Source: Maribellus maritimus
GTDB lineage: Bacteria; Bacteroidota; Bacteroidia; Bacteroidales; Prolixibacteraceae
Assembly: GCF_022267315.1 (NCBI RefSeq)
Contig: NZ_JAIKLE010000029.1
Location: forward strand, 1-64,000
Reading direction: 5' to 3'
DNA: 64,000 nucleotides
Position numbers and translations under genes: made by a program. This document shows, piece after piece, positions 42,515-52,231 of the stretch. A model generated the notes under the pieces. That model ran no database searches. It saw nothing but the letters and a program-made list of their open reading frames with translations, and was not told the DNA's origin. Each line of letters starts with the position of its first letter. The first letter of the stretch is position 1.

Positions 42515-42532
42515 CAAACTATTTTTAGTTTG
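42515..42532. promoter_or_regulatory. palindromic site at the start of the ABC-3C operon
   Basis: CAAACTA and TAGTTTG form a perfect 7-bp inverted repeat with a 4-base spacer, ending at the possible GTG and six bases before the ATG. It can act as an operator for self-regulation or as an RNA hairpin limiting translation. Confidence 0.5.
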
Positions 42533-42655
42533 CAACTTCAATTACTGTTGTTTTAACAAAGATATAATTTTTGAAGAATATCAATAACCTCCGATTAATC
42601 AAATAGTTCCGTGTTGTATCCAATGACGTATTTAAGGTAAATAGAAAGTTCCAAT

Positions 42656-43021
42656 ATGCATTTTCTCCGCATATTACTGATTTTACGGTTTACCCTTTTA
42701 CGAGAGGCTCACGGATTAACCGATTATTATGGATTCAACTACGATGTTAAAAATCACAAAATGATTTCGGTTGGTGATATTATTGAACAGAGTAGTCCGG
42801 AACGGATAAATCGCTTCCTGAAATCACACTTTAAAAATCCAGAAGATTGTTATAACACTGCCCCAACTCTTGACTGGGTGACAACAATTAATTTCACAAC
42901 TTCCGATGTTTGTTTTACTGATGCCCAACATAAATTGGGACCTTATGTTTGTCGAACGCCGGAAGTTACAGTTCCCTTGCCAGAATTAAAGGGAATGTTT
43001 TTGCTAGCCCGTAAAAATTAA
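42656..43021 (+). pseudogene. 5'-truncated DUF3298-like (RsiV-family) gene
   Basis: The coding part begins close to REAHGLTDYYGFNYDV, which matches the start of the DUF3298 core, and runs to a normal end (TPEVTVPLPELKG). The usual signal peptide and first domain of these exported proteins (about 250 residues in full) are missing, replaced by a short unrelated leader. It is a leftover of a gene cut by an insertion, lying in the cargo slot between the ABC-3C operon and the coupling protein gene. Confidence 0.6.
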
Positions 43022-43037
43022 TGGTTACAATTTTCTA

Positions 43038-45047
43038 TTATTCCTTTCTCGGCAACAAATAACAAAGCGCCGGGTCATTACTAATCCTTTCCAGTTCATC
43101 TGTAACAATCTGCTTTGTTTCTTCCTTTATGCGGTTATAATTGTCCTGAATCATTTCCTTCATGCGGTTAACACCGCTTTCGTCCACAAAATTGGTGATA
43201 ATCGGAATCTGGTTGTATCCTTTGGTCTCGGAGACAACCTTCGCACTGTCCACCACAATTTCGGCGTGAAAAATTTTTTGTTCGATGCGTTCATTAAAAT
43301 TGTCGGCAACCGCCCCGACAAACATTCCTTGTGTAAGCGTGGAGATTTTGCTGGCCGGGATAAGGCTGTCCAACTGGGTACTGAAAGAAGTTGATTTATC
43401 GTTTCGGTTAATAGTCATCGACTGGCGTTTCTGTAAAACCTTACCGAAACGTTCAGACAGGTTTTTAGCTGTATCGCCCACAACCTGGCCAGAGAAAATA
43501 TTACCTACGGTATTCATTACTACGGCAGCTTCTTTATCGCCGTAATCGCGTTTTAACTGCGAAAAATCCTGAAATCCTAATAAGACTGCTACTTTGTTGC
43601 TCCGGGCTGTGGCAATCAGATTATCCAGCCCTTTGAAATAAATGGTCGGCAACTCGTCAATGATAACCGAGCTTTTTAGCTGCCCTTTTTTATTGATAAG
43701 TTTTACGATACGGCTGTTGTACAAACCCAATGCTGCACCGTAAATATTCTGACGGTCGGGATTGTTCCCTACAACCAATACTTTCGGGTCATCGGGATTA
43801 TTGATGTCCAGCGTAAATTCGTCGCCTGACATTACCCAATATAATTGCGGCGATATCATCCTCGAAAGTGGAATTTTAGCCGATGCTATTTGCCCCTGTA
43901 ACTGGTCTTGCGCTCCCGACATCCAGGCATCCATAAAAGGAGAAAGATAGTTCTCCAGTTCGGGGTAGCTTGTTAGAATTGGAAATATATCTTCATACCG
44001 CTTATTCAGAAACTCGATGGCGTGGGGAAAGGTGCAATACCGGCCATCCTTATATATGCGCAAATACCAGATGATAGCAGCAAACAGGATAATCGGTGAT
44101 TCTACAAAAAAGTCGCCCTGCTTTTGCACCCATGTACGGTTCAGGTTCAGCATGATGGTATAAGCGCTTTCGTATGCATCAGATATATCGCTCATAAACG
44201 AAGGATTAATCGGATTACATCGGTGCGAACGTGCCGGGTCATCGAAATTGATTACATAAAACGTCGGTACTTTTTTGTATCTGCGTTGATTTTTCAACAA
44301 GTGGTTATATGCAATCGTCGAAAGGTCGGGAAACTTAAAATCGTAGATATACTGCGAATACCCTTTTTCTATCTGCTGCTTTATAAACTGGTTGATTACC
44401 GCGTAACTTTTCCCTGAGCCGGGAGTTCCCAATACAATACCTGCCCGGAAGGGATTTACAACATTAATCCAGCCGTTGTTCCATTTCTTTTTGTAATAGA
44501 ATCTTGTCGGTAGGTTCACAGAGTATTCATTTTCAACCAGCCGTGTTTCCTGCATAAACGATTCGTTTTCGGTATTGAAAACATCATCCATCATATTGTT
44601 CTTCAAAAGACGGCTCATCCAAACACCACCAGCTAACAGGCAAAGATAACCGCCAGCCAATGTAAAAATGTAGAAAGCTGTTTTGGCAACTAACGGTATC
44701 GGCAAATCCAGCAACCACCAGTTGAGAACGAAAAGGACAAAGCCAATAAAAAGGGAAGCGATAATTTTGTCCCATGTGATTTTTTCCTTCTTAACTCCTT
44801 TTGTTCCGAGGCAGGATAAAGCCAGGAATATTATTGTGAAAAATTTCGTGTAAAGGATGTTCTCAAAAAGTTTTGCAGTGCGGTTGAAATTCAGAAGTAT
44901 TTTATCAACTACACCAATATTGATGCCCCATTCGACCATAGCCTGGTAACAAAACCAATAGATGTTTATAACTACAAATAAAATACTCAAAGCCCGCATA
45001 AAGTCCATGACCTTTGCCAGTGCCCTTAAATCGTCTTCCTGTTGCAT
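43038..45047 (-). CDS. mobC: TraG/VirD4-type coupling protein (MobC of CTnDOT-like elements)
   Basis: 669 residues. Membrane segments lie in the first 150 residues, then Walker A GTPGSGKS near residue 210, and the C-terminal ATPase part with SSVIIDELPTIYFKGLDNLIATARSNK (Walker B and sensor). It is the type IV coupling protein that delivers the nicked DNA strand to the mating channel. In related elements it sits next to mobB and mobA; here about 10.5 kb of cargo separates them. Downstream on the same strand comes only the remnant DUF3298 gene on the opposite strand. Confidence 0.92.
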   Translation of the reverse strand: MQQEDDLRALAKVMDFMRALSILFVVINIYWFCYQAMVEWGINIGVVDKILLNFNRTAKLFENILYTKFFTIIFLALSCLGTKGVKKEKITWDKIIASLFIGFVLFVLNWWLLDLPIPLVAKTAFYIFTLAGGYLCLLAGGVWMSRLLKNNMMDDVFNTENESFMQETRLVENEYSVNLPTRFYYKKKWNNGWINVVNPFRAGIVLGTPGSGKSYAVINQFIKQQIEKGYSQYIYDFKFPDLSTIAYNHLLKNQRRYKKVPTFYVINFDDPARSHRCNPINPSFMSDISDAYESAYTIMLNLNRTWVQKQGDFFVESPIILFAAIIWYLRIYKDGRYCTFPHAIEFLNKRYEDIFPILTSYPELENYLSPFMDAWMSGAQDQLQGQIASAKIPLSRMISPQLYWVMSGDEFTLDINNPDDPKVLVVGNNPDRQNIYGAALGLYNSRIVKLINKKGQLKSSVIIDELPTIYFKGLDNLIATARSNKVAVLLGFQDFSQLKRDYGDKEAAVVMNTVGNIFSGQVVGDTAKNLSERFGKVLQKRQSMTINRNDKSTSFSTQLDSLIPASKISTLTQGMFVGAVADNFNERIEQKIFHAEIVVDSAKVVSETKGYNQIPIITNFVDESGVNRMKEMIQDNYNRIKEETKQIVTDELERISNDPALCYLLPRKE

Positions 45048-45255
45048 ATTGTTTCGTTTTTTGATGTTTGGAAGGCGAAAGTAGGCAGCATGTTATGGGG
45101 AAACACTTAAATTGAAAAAGCTGGCAGCTTATGGCGTAGTATTGGTTGCATGTGACCTTGATATATAGGGATTTGTATCTACTATCTTATATGATAGCTT
45201 TTAGACTCCAAAAATAGAAACTCATAATAGATTTTTATTTTTAATAGCGCCAATT

Positions 45256-46155
45256 TTAACAGTCAGTTTTACAATTTTCTTCCATAACGGCGTTTTCTAC
45301 TTGAAAGGTTGAATGGCTTATTTTAAATTCATGTTCGAGCCGATGTTGTAGATTATTAATAAAATTGTCACCAACAACATCAGGCATTACCAAGTGGGCT
45401 GTCAGTGCTACCTTTGTGGTACTCATGGCCCAAATGTGTAGGTCGTGGACGTTTGTCACTCCCTCCTGACTTTCTAGAAACCCCCGGACAACTTCTATTT
45501 TAATATGTTTGGGGACTGCATCAAGCGCCAACTCTAAAGAATCACTAAATAAATTCCAAGTTCCCCATAAAATAACAACAATAATTACAAAACTGGTGAC
45601 AGGGTCAATCCATCGTAAGCCTGTCAGATTAATTAACAAACCGGCAACTACAACGCCAAGTGAAACACCGGCATCTGCAGCCATGTGCAGGAAAGCACCT
45701 TTAATGTTCAGGTCGTCTTTCTGACCTTTCATAAAAAGAAGTGCGGTTGCAGTATTAATTATGACACCTATGGCTGCTACAATTATGACCTGCGTACCAG
45801 CCACTGGCTCAGGGGTCTTAAATTTCCCAATAGCATCCCAGCCTATTAACACAACAGCTCCGAATAAAAGCAACGCATTTAATATGGAAACCAAGATGGT
45901 CGTTTTACGTAATCCATAGGTATATTTCCCTTTGGGTTTAATGGTTGCCAGCCATGCTGCTGTCCAAGCAAATACAAGCCCCAGAACATCGCTTGCGTTG
46001 TGACCGGCATCAGCCAGTAATGCCGATGAATTGGCAATTAACCCGTAAAAAATTTCAACTGCAACAAATACAATATTTAATCCTATTCCTAACGCAAAGG
46101 ATTTACTGTGCGAAATGCCGGAAGTCTGGTGATGATATGTATGTTCATGTGTCAT
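45256..46155 (-). CDS. CDF cation efflux transporter (CzcD/ZitB-like)
   Basis: 299 residues with six hydrophobic segments. The metal site residues are in LLADAGHNASDVLG (H and D) and HMAADAGVSLGVV (H, D), typical of zinc-transporting CDF proteins. The C-terminal cytoplasmic domain (VTNVHDLHIWAMS) is the family's dimer domain. The extreme end carries two cysteines. It exports Zn, Cd or Co from the cytoplasm to the periplasm, where the Czc complex takes over. It is the last gene of the metal operon. Confidence 0.93.
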   Translation of the reverse strand: MTHEHTYHHQTSGISHSKSFALGIGLNIVFVAVEIFYGLIANSSALLADAGHNASDVLGLVFAWTAAWLATIKPKGKYTYGLRKTTILVSILNALLLFGAVVLIGWDAIGKFKTPEPVAGTQVIIVAAIGVIINTATALLFMKGQKDDLNIKGAFLHMAADAGVSLGVVVAGLLINLTGLRWIDPVTSFVIIVVILWGTWNLFSDSLELALDAVPKHIKIEVVRGFLESQEGVTNVHDLHIWAMSTTKVALTAHLVMPDVVGDNFINNLQHRLEHEFKISHSTFQVENAVMEENCKTDC

Positions 46156-46252
46156 AAATCCTTAATTATTTACCGATATAAATTTAGTATATATACAGAA
46201 CTTGTTTACAAATTGGAAAAATGTGGCAACCCTGAAGCTGCCACATTTCTGT

Positions 46253-46585
46253 TTACTTCCCGCTGTTTTTTAAACCATCTTTTACCCTGTAAACCTGATT
46301 TACATCGGATACCCAGATTAAGCCGTCTCCGGGATATATGGTTTTACCACATTCTGAAATAATGTTTACAACAAGTGCGACATCATTCTTATTGACAACC
46401 AGCTCAAGTTTAGCTACCTCGCTGTCGGTGATGGAAAACTTTTGCGATACAAAAGCTTTTTCATCCTGCAGTTTTCCGGTTCCTTCGGCAGACGAAATCG
46501 TCATATTCTCAAAACCAGCTTCTTTTAAATGATGGACAATTTCGTTCACTTTATTGGGACGAATAAAGGCTTTTATTTCTTTCAT
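46253..46585 (-). CDS. P-II-like protein of a metal efflux operon
   Basis: 110 residues with the P-II fold: MKEIKAFIRPNKVNEIVHHLKEAGFENMTI at the front and the second signature GDGLIWVSDVNQVYRVKDG at the end. The T-loop region (GTGKLQDEKAFVSQKF) lacks the tyrosine that is uridylylated in GlnB. This P-II branch recurs next to CusA/CzcA-type genes in Bacteroidota. It sits between czcB and the CDF gene, pointing to a metal or energy-sensing role in the efflux system and not nitrogen control; that is inference. Confidence 0.83.
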   Translation of the reverse strand: MKEIKAFIRPNKVNEIVHHLKEAGFENMTISSAEGTGKLQDEKAFVSQKFSITDSEVAKLELVVNKNDVALVVNIISECGKTIYPGDGLIWVSDVNQVYRVKDGLKNSGK

Positions 46586-46597
46586 AATTCAATCGTT

Positions 46598-47866
46598 TTA
46601 ATGTTCGTGTTCTGTTTCTTCCTTGTTCATATCAGCCAGTAAATAATATGCTGCATTGAGAACAACTTTAGTATTTTCAGGTAGTGGATTCAGGAGTTTA
46701 ATCTCGGTATAATTACCTTCCTGCACTCCTGTAACTACCTCAATCATTTTGAATGCCAGGCTATGCCCGTCAGTTTCAGCAGTATGATTGTGTTCTTTAT
46801 CAGCTTCATGTTCGATGTGGTTTGAGGATGTACCATGACCTGCTTCTTCATGTTCTTCGCCAGTAACGGTTTCATCCAAAACAAAGATATATGATTTCGT
46901 CCCCTCAGTAACAACTGCGTCATTGGGAAGTGACTGTACGTAGTTTTGGTCGGTGTGTATGTGCCCCGAAACATACATTCCAGGAATTAGATTCTCCTGA
47001 TTTTTATCCAATTTGGCGTGAATGTGTACAGCTCGTGTGTTGGGCTCAAATTCTTTACCGATAGCAAAAATAGTCGCCGTGAGTTCCTCTCCCGGTCGGT
47101 TTGCCACGCTAAAATCTACTTTTTGGCCTTCTTTCAATAAGTGAATATCATTTTCATATACCATAAAATCCGCATGAATCTCCTTGTTATCGGTAATATT
47201 AAAAAGTTGGTCTTTTGCATCAACGTAAGTTCCCAGTTTGATGTTCACATCATTAACATATCCACTAATGGGAGAAAGAATGGAAATGGTACTGGAAATT
47301 GTACCTTTTTTCACGATTTCGGAAGACAAATTCAGCAACCTCAACCTAGACTTAAGTCCTTCATATTTTGCTTTTATAGTACTGTATTCCGATTTAACCT
47401 GCTGAAAGTCCTTTCCTGCACCAACTTGATTGTCGAACAATTCTTTTTGGCGGTTAAACTCCTGTTCCAGAAATTCAAGTTTGCTAGCTGTTTCAACAAA
47501 ATCTTCTTGTAATGCAATGTAATCAGGATGTTCAAGAATAGACAACACTTGTCCTTTATTCACTTTATCACCGTGAAACACTTTAATTTCTTTTACATTT
47601 CCACCAATTATCGCACTAACTTCAGCACTGGCTGCCGGTGGAACTTCAAGCTGCCCATTTGTTTTAACGAGTGTGGTAAGGTTTCGCATTTCAAATACTC
47701 CCATTCTAATTCCCAAAGCCTCCTGTTGGCGTTCGTTTAATATAACCACCCCTTCCGACTCTTCGTGTCCAGAATGCCCTTCTATTTCAGGCGATTGTCT
47801 TTTATTGCTATTACACGACAATAGTGTTACTAAAGCAATAAGCATTAAAAATATTTTCGTTTTCAT
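46598..47866 (-). CDS. CzcB/CusB-type periplasmic adaptor of RND metal efflux
   Basis: 422 residues. A lipoprotein signal (LVTLLSC) comes first, then barrel and lipoyl-like segments (GGNVKEIKVFHGDKVNKGQVL), a helical hairpin, and the NLIPGMYVSGHIHTD beta-barrel part. A His-rich insert near 340-370 (HEEAGHGTSSNHIEHEADKE) is likely a metal-binding stretch. It links the RND pump to the outer membrane channel, here fused to the pump. It starts 15 bases after the pump gene's stop. Confidence 0.93.
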   Translation of the reverse strand: MKTKIFLMLIALVTLLSCNSNKRQSPEIEGHSGHEESEGVVILNERQQEALGIRMGVFEMRNLTTLVKTNGQLEVPPAASAEVSAIIGGNVKEIKVFHGDKVNKGQVLSILEHPDYIALQEDFVETASKLEFLEQEFNRQKELFDNQVGAGKDFQQVKSEYSTIKAKYEGLKSRLRLLNLSSEIVKKGTISSTISILSPISGYVNDVNIKLGTYVDAKDQLFNITDNKEIHADFMVYENDIHLLKEGQKVDFSVANRPGEELTATIFAIGKEFEPNTRAVHIHAKLDKNQENLIPGMYVSGHIHTDQNYVQSLPNDAVVTEGTKSYIFVLDETVTGEEHEEAGHGTSSNHIEHEADKEHNHTAETDGHSLAFKMIEVVTGVQEGNYTEIKLLNPLPENTKVVLNAAYYLLADMNKEETEHEH

Positions 47867-47881
47867 ATTTATTTATATTTT

Positions 47882-50800
47882 CTATTGACCTATTATGTAT
47901 TTTAATTGTTCCTTAATCTCGTAATATTCAGTCAGACGAGATAAGTATTCCCTACGGGTATTAATGGCCGATTCCATATTTTGGATAAACTGAACGTAAT
48001 CGAGACTACCTAAACGGTATCCCAGGTTGGCCGCTGTAATTTGTTCGTCGGCCAGCGGTAACGCATCGGTTTTGTAGTAGTTGAGTACCTCTTTAATCGA
48101 CTTGTAGCGATTAAAGAGTTCTCTGTAAACGGCGTTAATTTCCAGTTCCTTCTGCTGGTAACGTAATTCCGAAATCTTATAATTAATGCGCGAAGCTTTG
48201 TTTTTTCCTGCCTGGGAGAAGAACAACAGGGGCACAGATATTCCGGCCTGCCAACCATAAAACCCTGATTGCCCGTCAACGGACTGCATGGTGTAGCCTA
48301 AATCAATTTTGGGAAAAAGATTGGCCTTTTCAGCCTTCCGCTCTGCATTGGACACCTTAACTTGATTTTCGTAAAGATTCAAAATAGGTGCTTTCTTCAA
48401 TGAGGCTGTAGGTTGAAGGGATAACAAATCACTTATCCAGTCGCTTTCCGGCACGGCAATATCAATATCCTGCGAAAACAACAGATACTGGTTAAGCTGC
48501 TGCAATGACGCATCGTACCGACTTTGAGCCTGTTTGATATTTACCATGAGCTCCTGATATTTTGCTGTCGCTGAAAGAAATTCAACCTTTGATGTGGCCT
48601 GCGTTTTATAGCGTAATTCCGCAGCTTTCAAAAAATTGGTATAAATACTATCTAACTGTAAATACAACTGCAACTGTTTTTTTGACGACAATGCCGAGAA
48701 CCAAGCCAGACTCACATCTCGTTCCAACGTTTTTTCGGTGAGCTGTTGTTGTGATTCTGCCAGTCCGATTCTGGAACCTGCCAATCCTATTTTTGCGGGA
48801 ATCGCAAATAGGTCAATTTCTGTTTGTGAGATTCCGACATTATTTTGAATACCAAGGGCACCATTTCCAACTTCTTCCTTACCTATAGAAATGGAAGTTT
48901 TACCCAAATCGTAACCAGTCGCTTTGAGAAACTTTTGCCTTTCAACTTCCATTGAAGATGCTTTTATAGAAGGATAATTCTCTTTTGCAGTATTAATTGC
49001 CTGTTCAAGTGTAATTGTAATTCCATCTTGCGCTTTTGCAACATTGCTTAGCCCGATACTTCCAAACAAAATCACAAGTGCGATGACAGTTGTGTTTAAT
49101 TGCGGCATTTTAATATAACGTTTGCCCGATTCAACCATTTTATAAAGTACAGGTAAAACTATCAATGTCAGAAGGGTGGAAGTCAGCATGCCGCCAATTA
49201 CTACGGTTGCCAATGGACGTTGCACTTCAGCACCTGCTGAAGTTGAAATTGCCATAGGTAAAAAGCCTAAAATATCAGTGGATGCAGTTAAAAATATCGG
49301 TCGAATCCGCCGAATTGAACCTTGCTTAATGATTTCGGCTAATGAAAGTTTGCCTTCCTCTTTCAATTCATTGAACCCACTAATCAGAACCAGCCCGTTT
49401 AAAACGGCTACGCCAAACAAAACAATAAAACCAACACCAGCTGAAATACTGAAAGGCATACCACGAAGGTAGAGCGAAATAATTCCGCCGACAGCCGCAA
49501 ATGGAATGGCAATATATATCATCAGGGTTTGTTTAAATGATTTGATAGCAAAAAACACCAACATAAATATTAAGGCCAAGGCAAGGGGAACAACCAGTGT
49601 AAGTCGTTTACTTGCCCGTTCGAGGTTTTCAAATGCACCACCATAACGAATATAGTAACCAGAGGGTAATTTCAGTTTCTCATCCAATTTTTGCTGAATC
49701 TCAGTTACCAATGATTTTACATCACGGCCTTCTACGTTAATCCCCACATACGTTCGTCGGTTTGTATTGTCGCGGCTAATTTGCATAGGACCGGGTCGAT
49801 AACTAATGTCGGCAACTTCTTTCAGAGGAACTTGTCCTCCGTTGGGCGTGTCAACAAATAAACTCCGTATATCATCAATGCTTTGGCGGTGCGCTTCGTC
49901 AAGCCGAACCACCAGATCGAACATGCGTTCACCTTCATAAATTACACCAGCCACACCACCACTAAAAGCAGTTTCAACCACGGTATTCAAATCCTTTATT
50001 TTTAACCCGTATTGCCCTAACTTCGTCCGGTTATAGTTAACCGTTATCTGGGGAAGCCCACGGGTAGCTTCGGCTTTAATTCCCGCAATACCGGGAATCC
50101 CTGCAATTAACCCAGATATTTCTTCGGCTTTATCGGCTAAAACATCCAGGTCATCGCCATACAACTTGATGGCTACATCTTCCCTAATCCCGGTAAGTAA
50201 TTCATTAAAGCGCATTTCAATTGGTTGGGAAAATTCGTAATTGATACCTGGGAAAATGCTGACTTCGTCCCTGATTTTATCAACCAATTTTTCTTTTGTT
50301 TCTGCTTTTGTCCATTCATCAATTGGTTTAAGCAGAATAAATACATCACCAATATCAATTGGCATAGGGTCGGTTGGAACATCGGCAACCCCAATACGGG
50401 TTTGAGCCGATTCTACTTCATCGGGAAATTTCTCCAATAGCAGTTTTTCAATCTTTGTTGATGCATTGGTAACTTCGCTTAGGGCAGTCCCTGGTTTCAG
50501 AAACATATGCATGGCTAAATCCCCTTCATCCAATTGTGGGATAAATTCAGCTCCCATCCTGCTAAATAAAAATCCTCCGGCTATTAATAAGATTGCCGCA
50601 ATTCCAATTATAAGCTTCCCTTTTTGCAATGCCCATGTTATTATGGGTGTATAAACCTTTTCTATTTTACTAATTGCCCGTTCACCCCAGGTTTTTTTAT
50701 CGGTTTTTGGAGCACGAAGGAATATTGAAGCCATCATAGGTATATAGGTGAGGCATAACAAGATGACCCCAAGAATAGCAAAACCGAATGTCATAGCCAT

Positions 50801-52228
50801 TGGGATAAACATCTTGCCTTCAACCCCCTGAAGGGCTAAAACAGGAATAAATACAATTAGAATAATGATTTGACCAAAGAAAGCCGAGTTCATCATTTTA
50901 CTTGCAGAATTAAACGCTATCTCGTTTCGTTCAGGCAAACCCAATTTTTTTCCGATAAATTCTTTTCTGTGTAGGTGGAAAATCATGCTTTCTACAATAA
51001 TAACAGCACCGTCAATTAATATTCCAAAATCGATAGCACCTAAACTCATTAAGTTAGCCCAGACACCAAAGATTTTCATCATGATAAATGAAAAGAGCAA
51101 GGCGAGCGGTATAGTGGATGCAACCAGTAGTCCTCCACGCATGTTTCCAAGGAATATCACCAGCACAAAAATCACAATTAGCGCCCCTAGTGAAAGGTTT
51201 TCTGCAACCGTTGAGGTCGTACTTTTAATTAGTTTACTCCGGTCGAGAAAAGGTTTAATTTTTACCCCTTCCGGCATCGATTTCTCGATTAATGCTAAAC
51301 GTTCCTTAACATCTTTAATAACATTATTTGAATTTTCACCTTTTAGCATCATCACAATACCGCCCACAGCTTCACCTTTTCCGTCTTTGGTAAAAGCACC
51401 GTAACGAACAAAACTCCCAAAGCGCACTTCAGCAACATCGCGAATAAATACTGGCTGATTGTTGACTGTGGCTACAGGGGTATTTCGAATATCATCGAGG
51501 GAACGCATTAAACCTTCTCCACGAATAAAATTAGCCTGGTAGTTTTTTTCAATGTAAGCACCCCCTGTGTTTTGATTGTTATCTTCCAATGCTTCAAAAA
51601 TATCGGACATGGTTAGGTTCATGCTGCGAAGCTTATCCGGGTTTAGGGCTATTTCGTATTGTTTCCCACGTCCACCAAAGGAGTTTACCTCCACCACACC
51701 GGGGAGCATTGCCATTTGTCGTTTGATAATCCACTCCTGCATTGTCCTCAAGTCCATGTCGTTGTATATGGTATCGTATCCGGGCTGTACTTCTAGGGTA
51801 TATTGAAGAATTTCACCCAAACCAGTACTGATAGGTGCCATAAATGGCTCAGCAAAACCTTCAGGGATTTTTTCCTTTATTTCTGCCAGGGATTCGCTTA
51901 CCAGCTGACGTGGCAGATATGTTCCCATATTGTCTTTAAAAACAATGGTAACAACCGACAACCCAAATCTTGAAACCGAACGTATTTCGGTAACACCTGG
52001 AAGATTGGCAACAGCTAACTCTACCTGATAAGTAACGAATTTCTCAATATCTTCCGTACCTAGGTTAGGAGCTGTAGTAATTACCTGAACCTGATTGTTG
52101 GTAATATCGGGATTGGCATCTAGCGGCACTTTGGTCATCGACCAAAGTCCTCCTATAATTAGCCCTATGGTCATTAAACTAATAAGGGCTTTATTTTTTA
52201 TTGAAAATGAAATTATATTGTTTATCAT
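47882..52228 (-). CDS. CzcA-type RND metal pump fused to a TolC-like outer membrane channel
   Basis: 1,448 residues. Residues 1 to about 1035 are a heavy-metal RND pump (NNIISFSIKNKALISLM start; DFGILIDGAVIIVES in TM4, of the CzcA divalent-metal type rather than the CusA type). The last ~400 residues are TolC-like (ITLEQAINTAKENYPSI, LDYVQFIQNMESAINTRREYL). A short linker joins them, with a hydrophobic segment at the join. The fusion forces a fixed pump-channel ratio, although a trimeric pump and trimeric channel across two membranes would need the linker to span the periplasm. Such fusions are common in Bacteroidota. Confidence 0.92.
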   Translation of the reverse strand: MINNIISFSIKNKALISLMTIGLIIGGLWSMTKVPLDANPDITNNQVQVITTAPNLGTEDIEKFVTYQVELAVANLPGVTEIRSVSRFGLSVVTIVFKDNMGTYLPRQLVSESLAEIKEKIPEGFAEPFMAPISTGLGEILQYTLEVQPGYDTIYNDMDLRTMQEWIIKRQMAMLPGVVEVNSFGGRGKQYEIALNPDKLRSMNLTMSDIFEALEDNNQNTGGAYIEKNYQANFIRGEGLMRSLDDIRNTPVATVNNQPVFIRDVAEVRFGSFVRYGAFTKDGKGEAVGGIVMMLKGENSNNVIKDVKERLALIEKSMPEGVKIKPFLDRSKLIKSTTSTVAENLSLGALIVIFVLVIFLGNMRGGLLVASTIPLALLFSFIMMKIFGVWANLMSLGAIDFGILIDGAVIIVESMIFHLHRKEFIGKKLGLPERNEIAFNSASKMMNSAFFGQIIILIVFIPVLALQGVEGKMFIPMAMTFGFAILGVILLCLTYIPMMASIFLRAPKTDKKTWGERAISKIEKVYTPIITWALQKGKLIIGIAAILLIAGGFLFSRMGAEFIPQLDEGDLAMHMFLKPGTALSEVTNASTKIEKLLLEKFPDEVESAQTRIGVADVPTDPMPIDIGDVFILLKPIDEWTKAETKEKLVDKIRDEVSIFPGINYEFSQPIEMRFNELLTGIREDVAIKLYGDDLDVLADKAEEISGLIAGIPGIAGIKAEATRGLPQITVNYNRTKLGQYGLKIKDLNTVVETAFSGGVAGVIYEGERMFDLVVRLDEAHRQSIDDIRSLFVDTPNGGQVPLKEVADISYRPGPMQISRDNTNRRTYVGINVEGRDVKSLVTEIQQKLDEKLKLPSGYYIRYGGAFENLERASKRLTLVVPLALALIFMLVFFAIKSFKQTLMIYIAIPFAAVGGIISLYLRGMPFSISAGVGFIVLFGVAVLNGLVLISGFNELKEEGKLSLAEIIKQGSIRRIRPIFLTASTDILGFLPMAISTSAGAEVQRPLATVVIGGMLTSTLLTLIVLPVLYKMVESGKRYIKMPQLNTTVIALVILFGSIGLSNVAKAQDGITITLEQAINTAKENYPSIKASSMEVERQKFLKATGYDLGKTSISIGKEEVGNGALGIQNNVGISQTEIDLFAIPAKIGLAGSRIGLAESQQQLTEKTLERDVSLAWFSALSSKKQLQLYLQLDSIYTNFLKAAELRYKTQATSKVEFLSATAKYQELMVNIKQAQSRYDASLQQLNQYLLFSQDIDIAVPESDWISDLLSLQPTASLKKAPILNLYENQVKVSNAERKAEKANLFPKIDLGYTMQSVDGQSGFYGWQAGISVPLLFFSQAGKNKASRINYKISELRYQQKELEINAVYRELFNRYKSIKEVLNYYKTDALPLADEQITAANLGYRLGSLDYVQFIQNMESAINTRREYLSRLTEYYEIKEQLKYIIGQ

Positions 52229-52231
52229 CTC

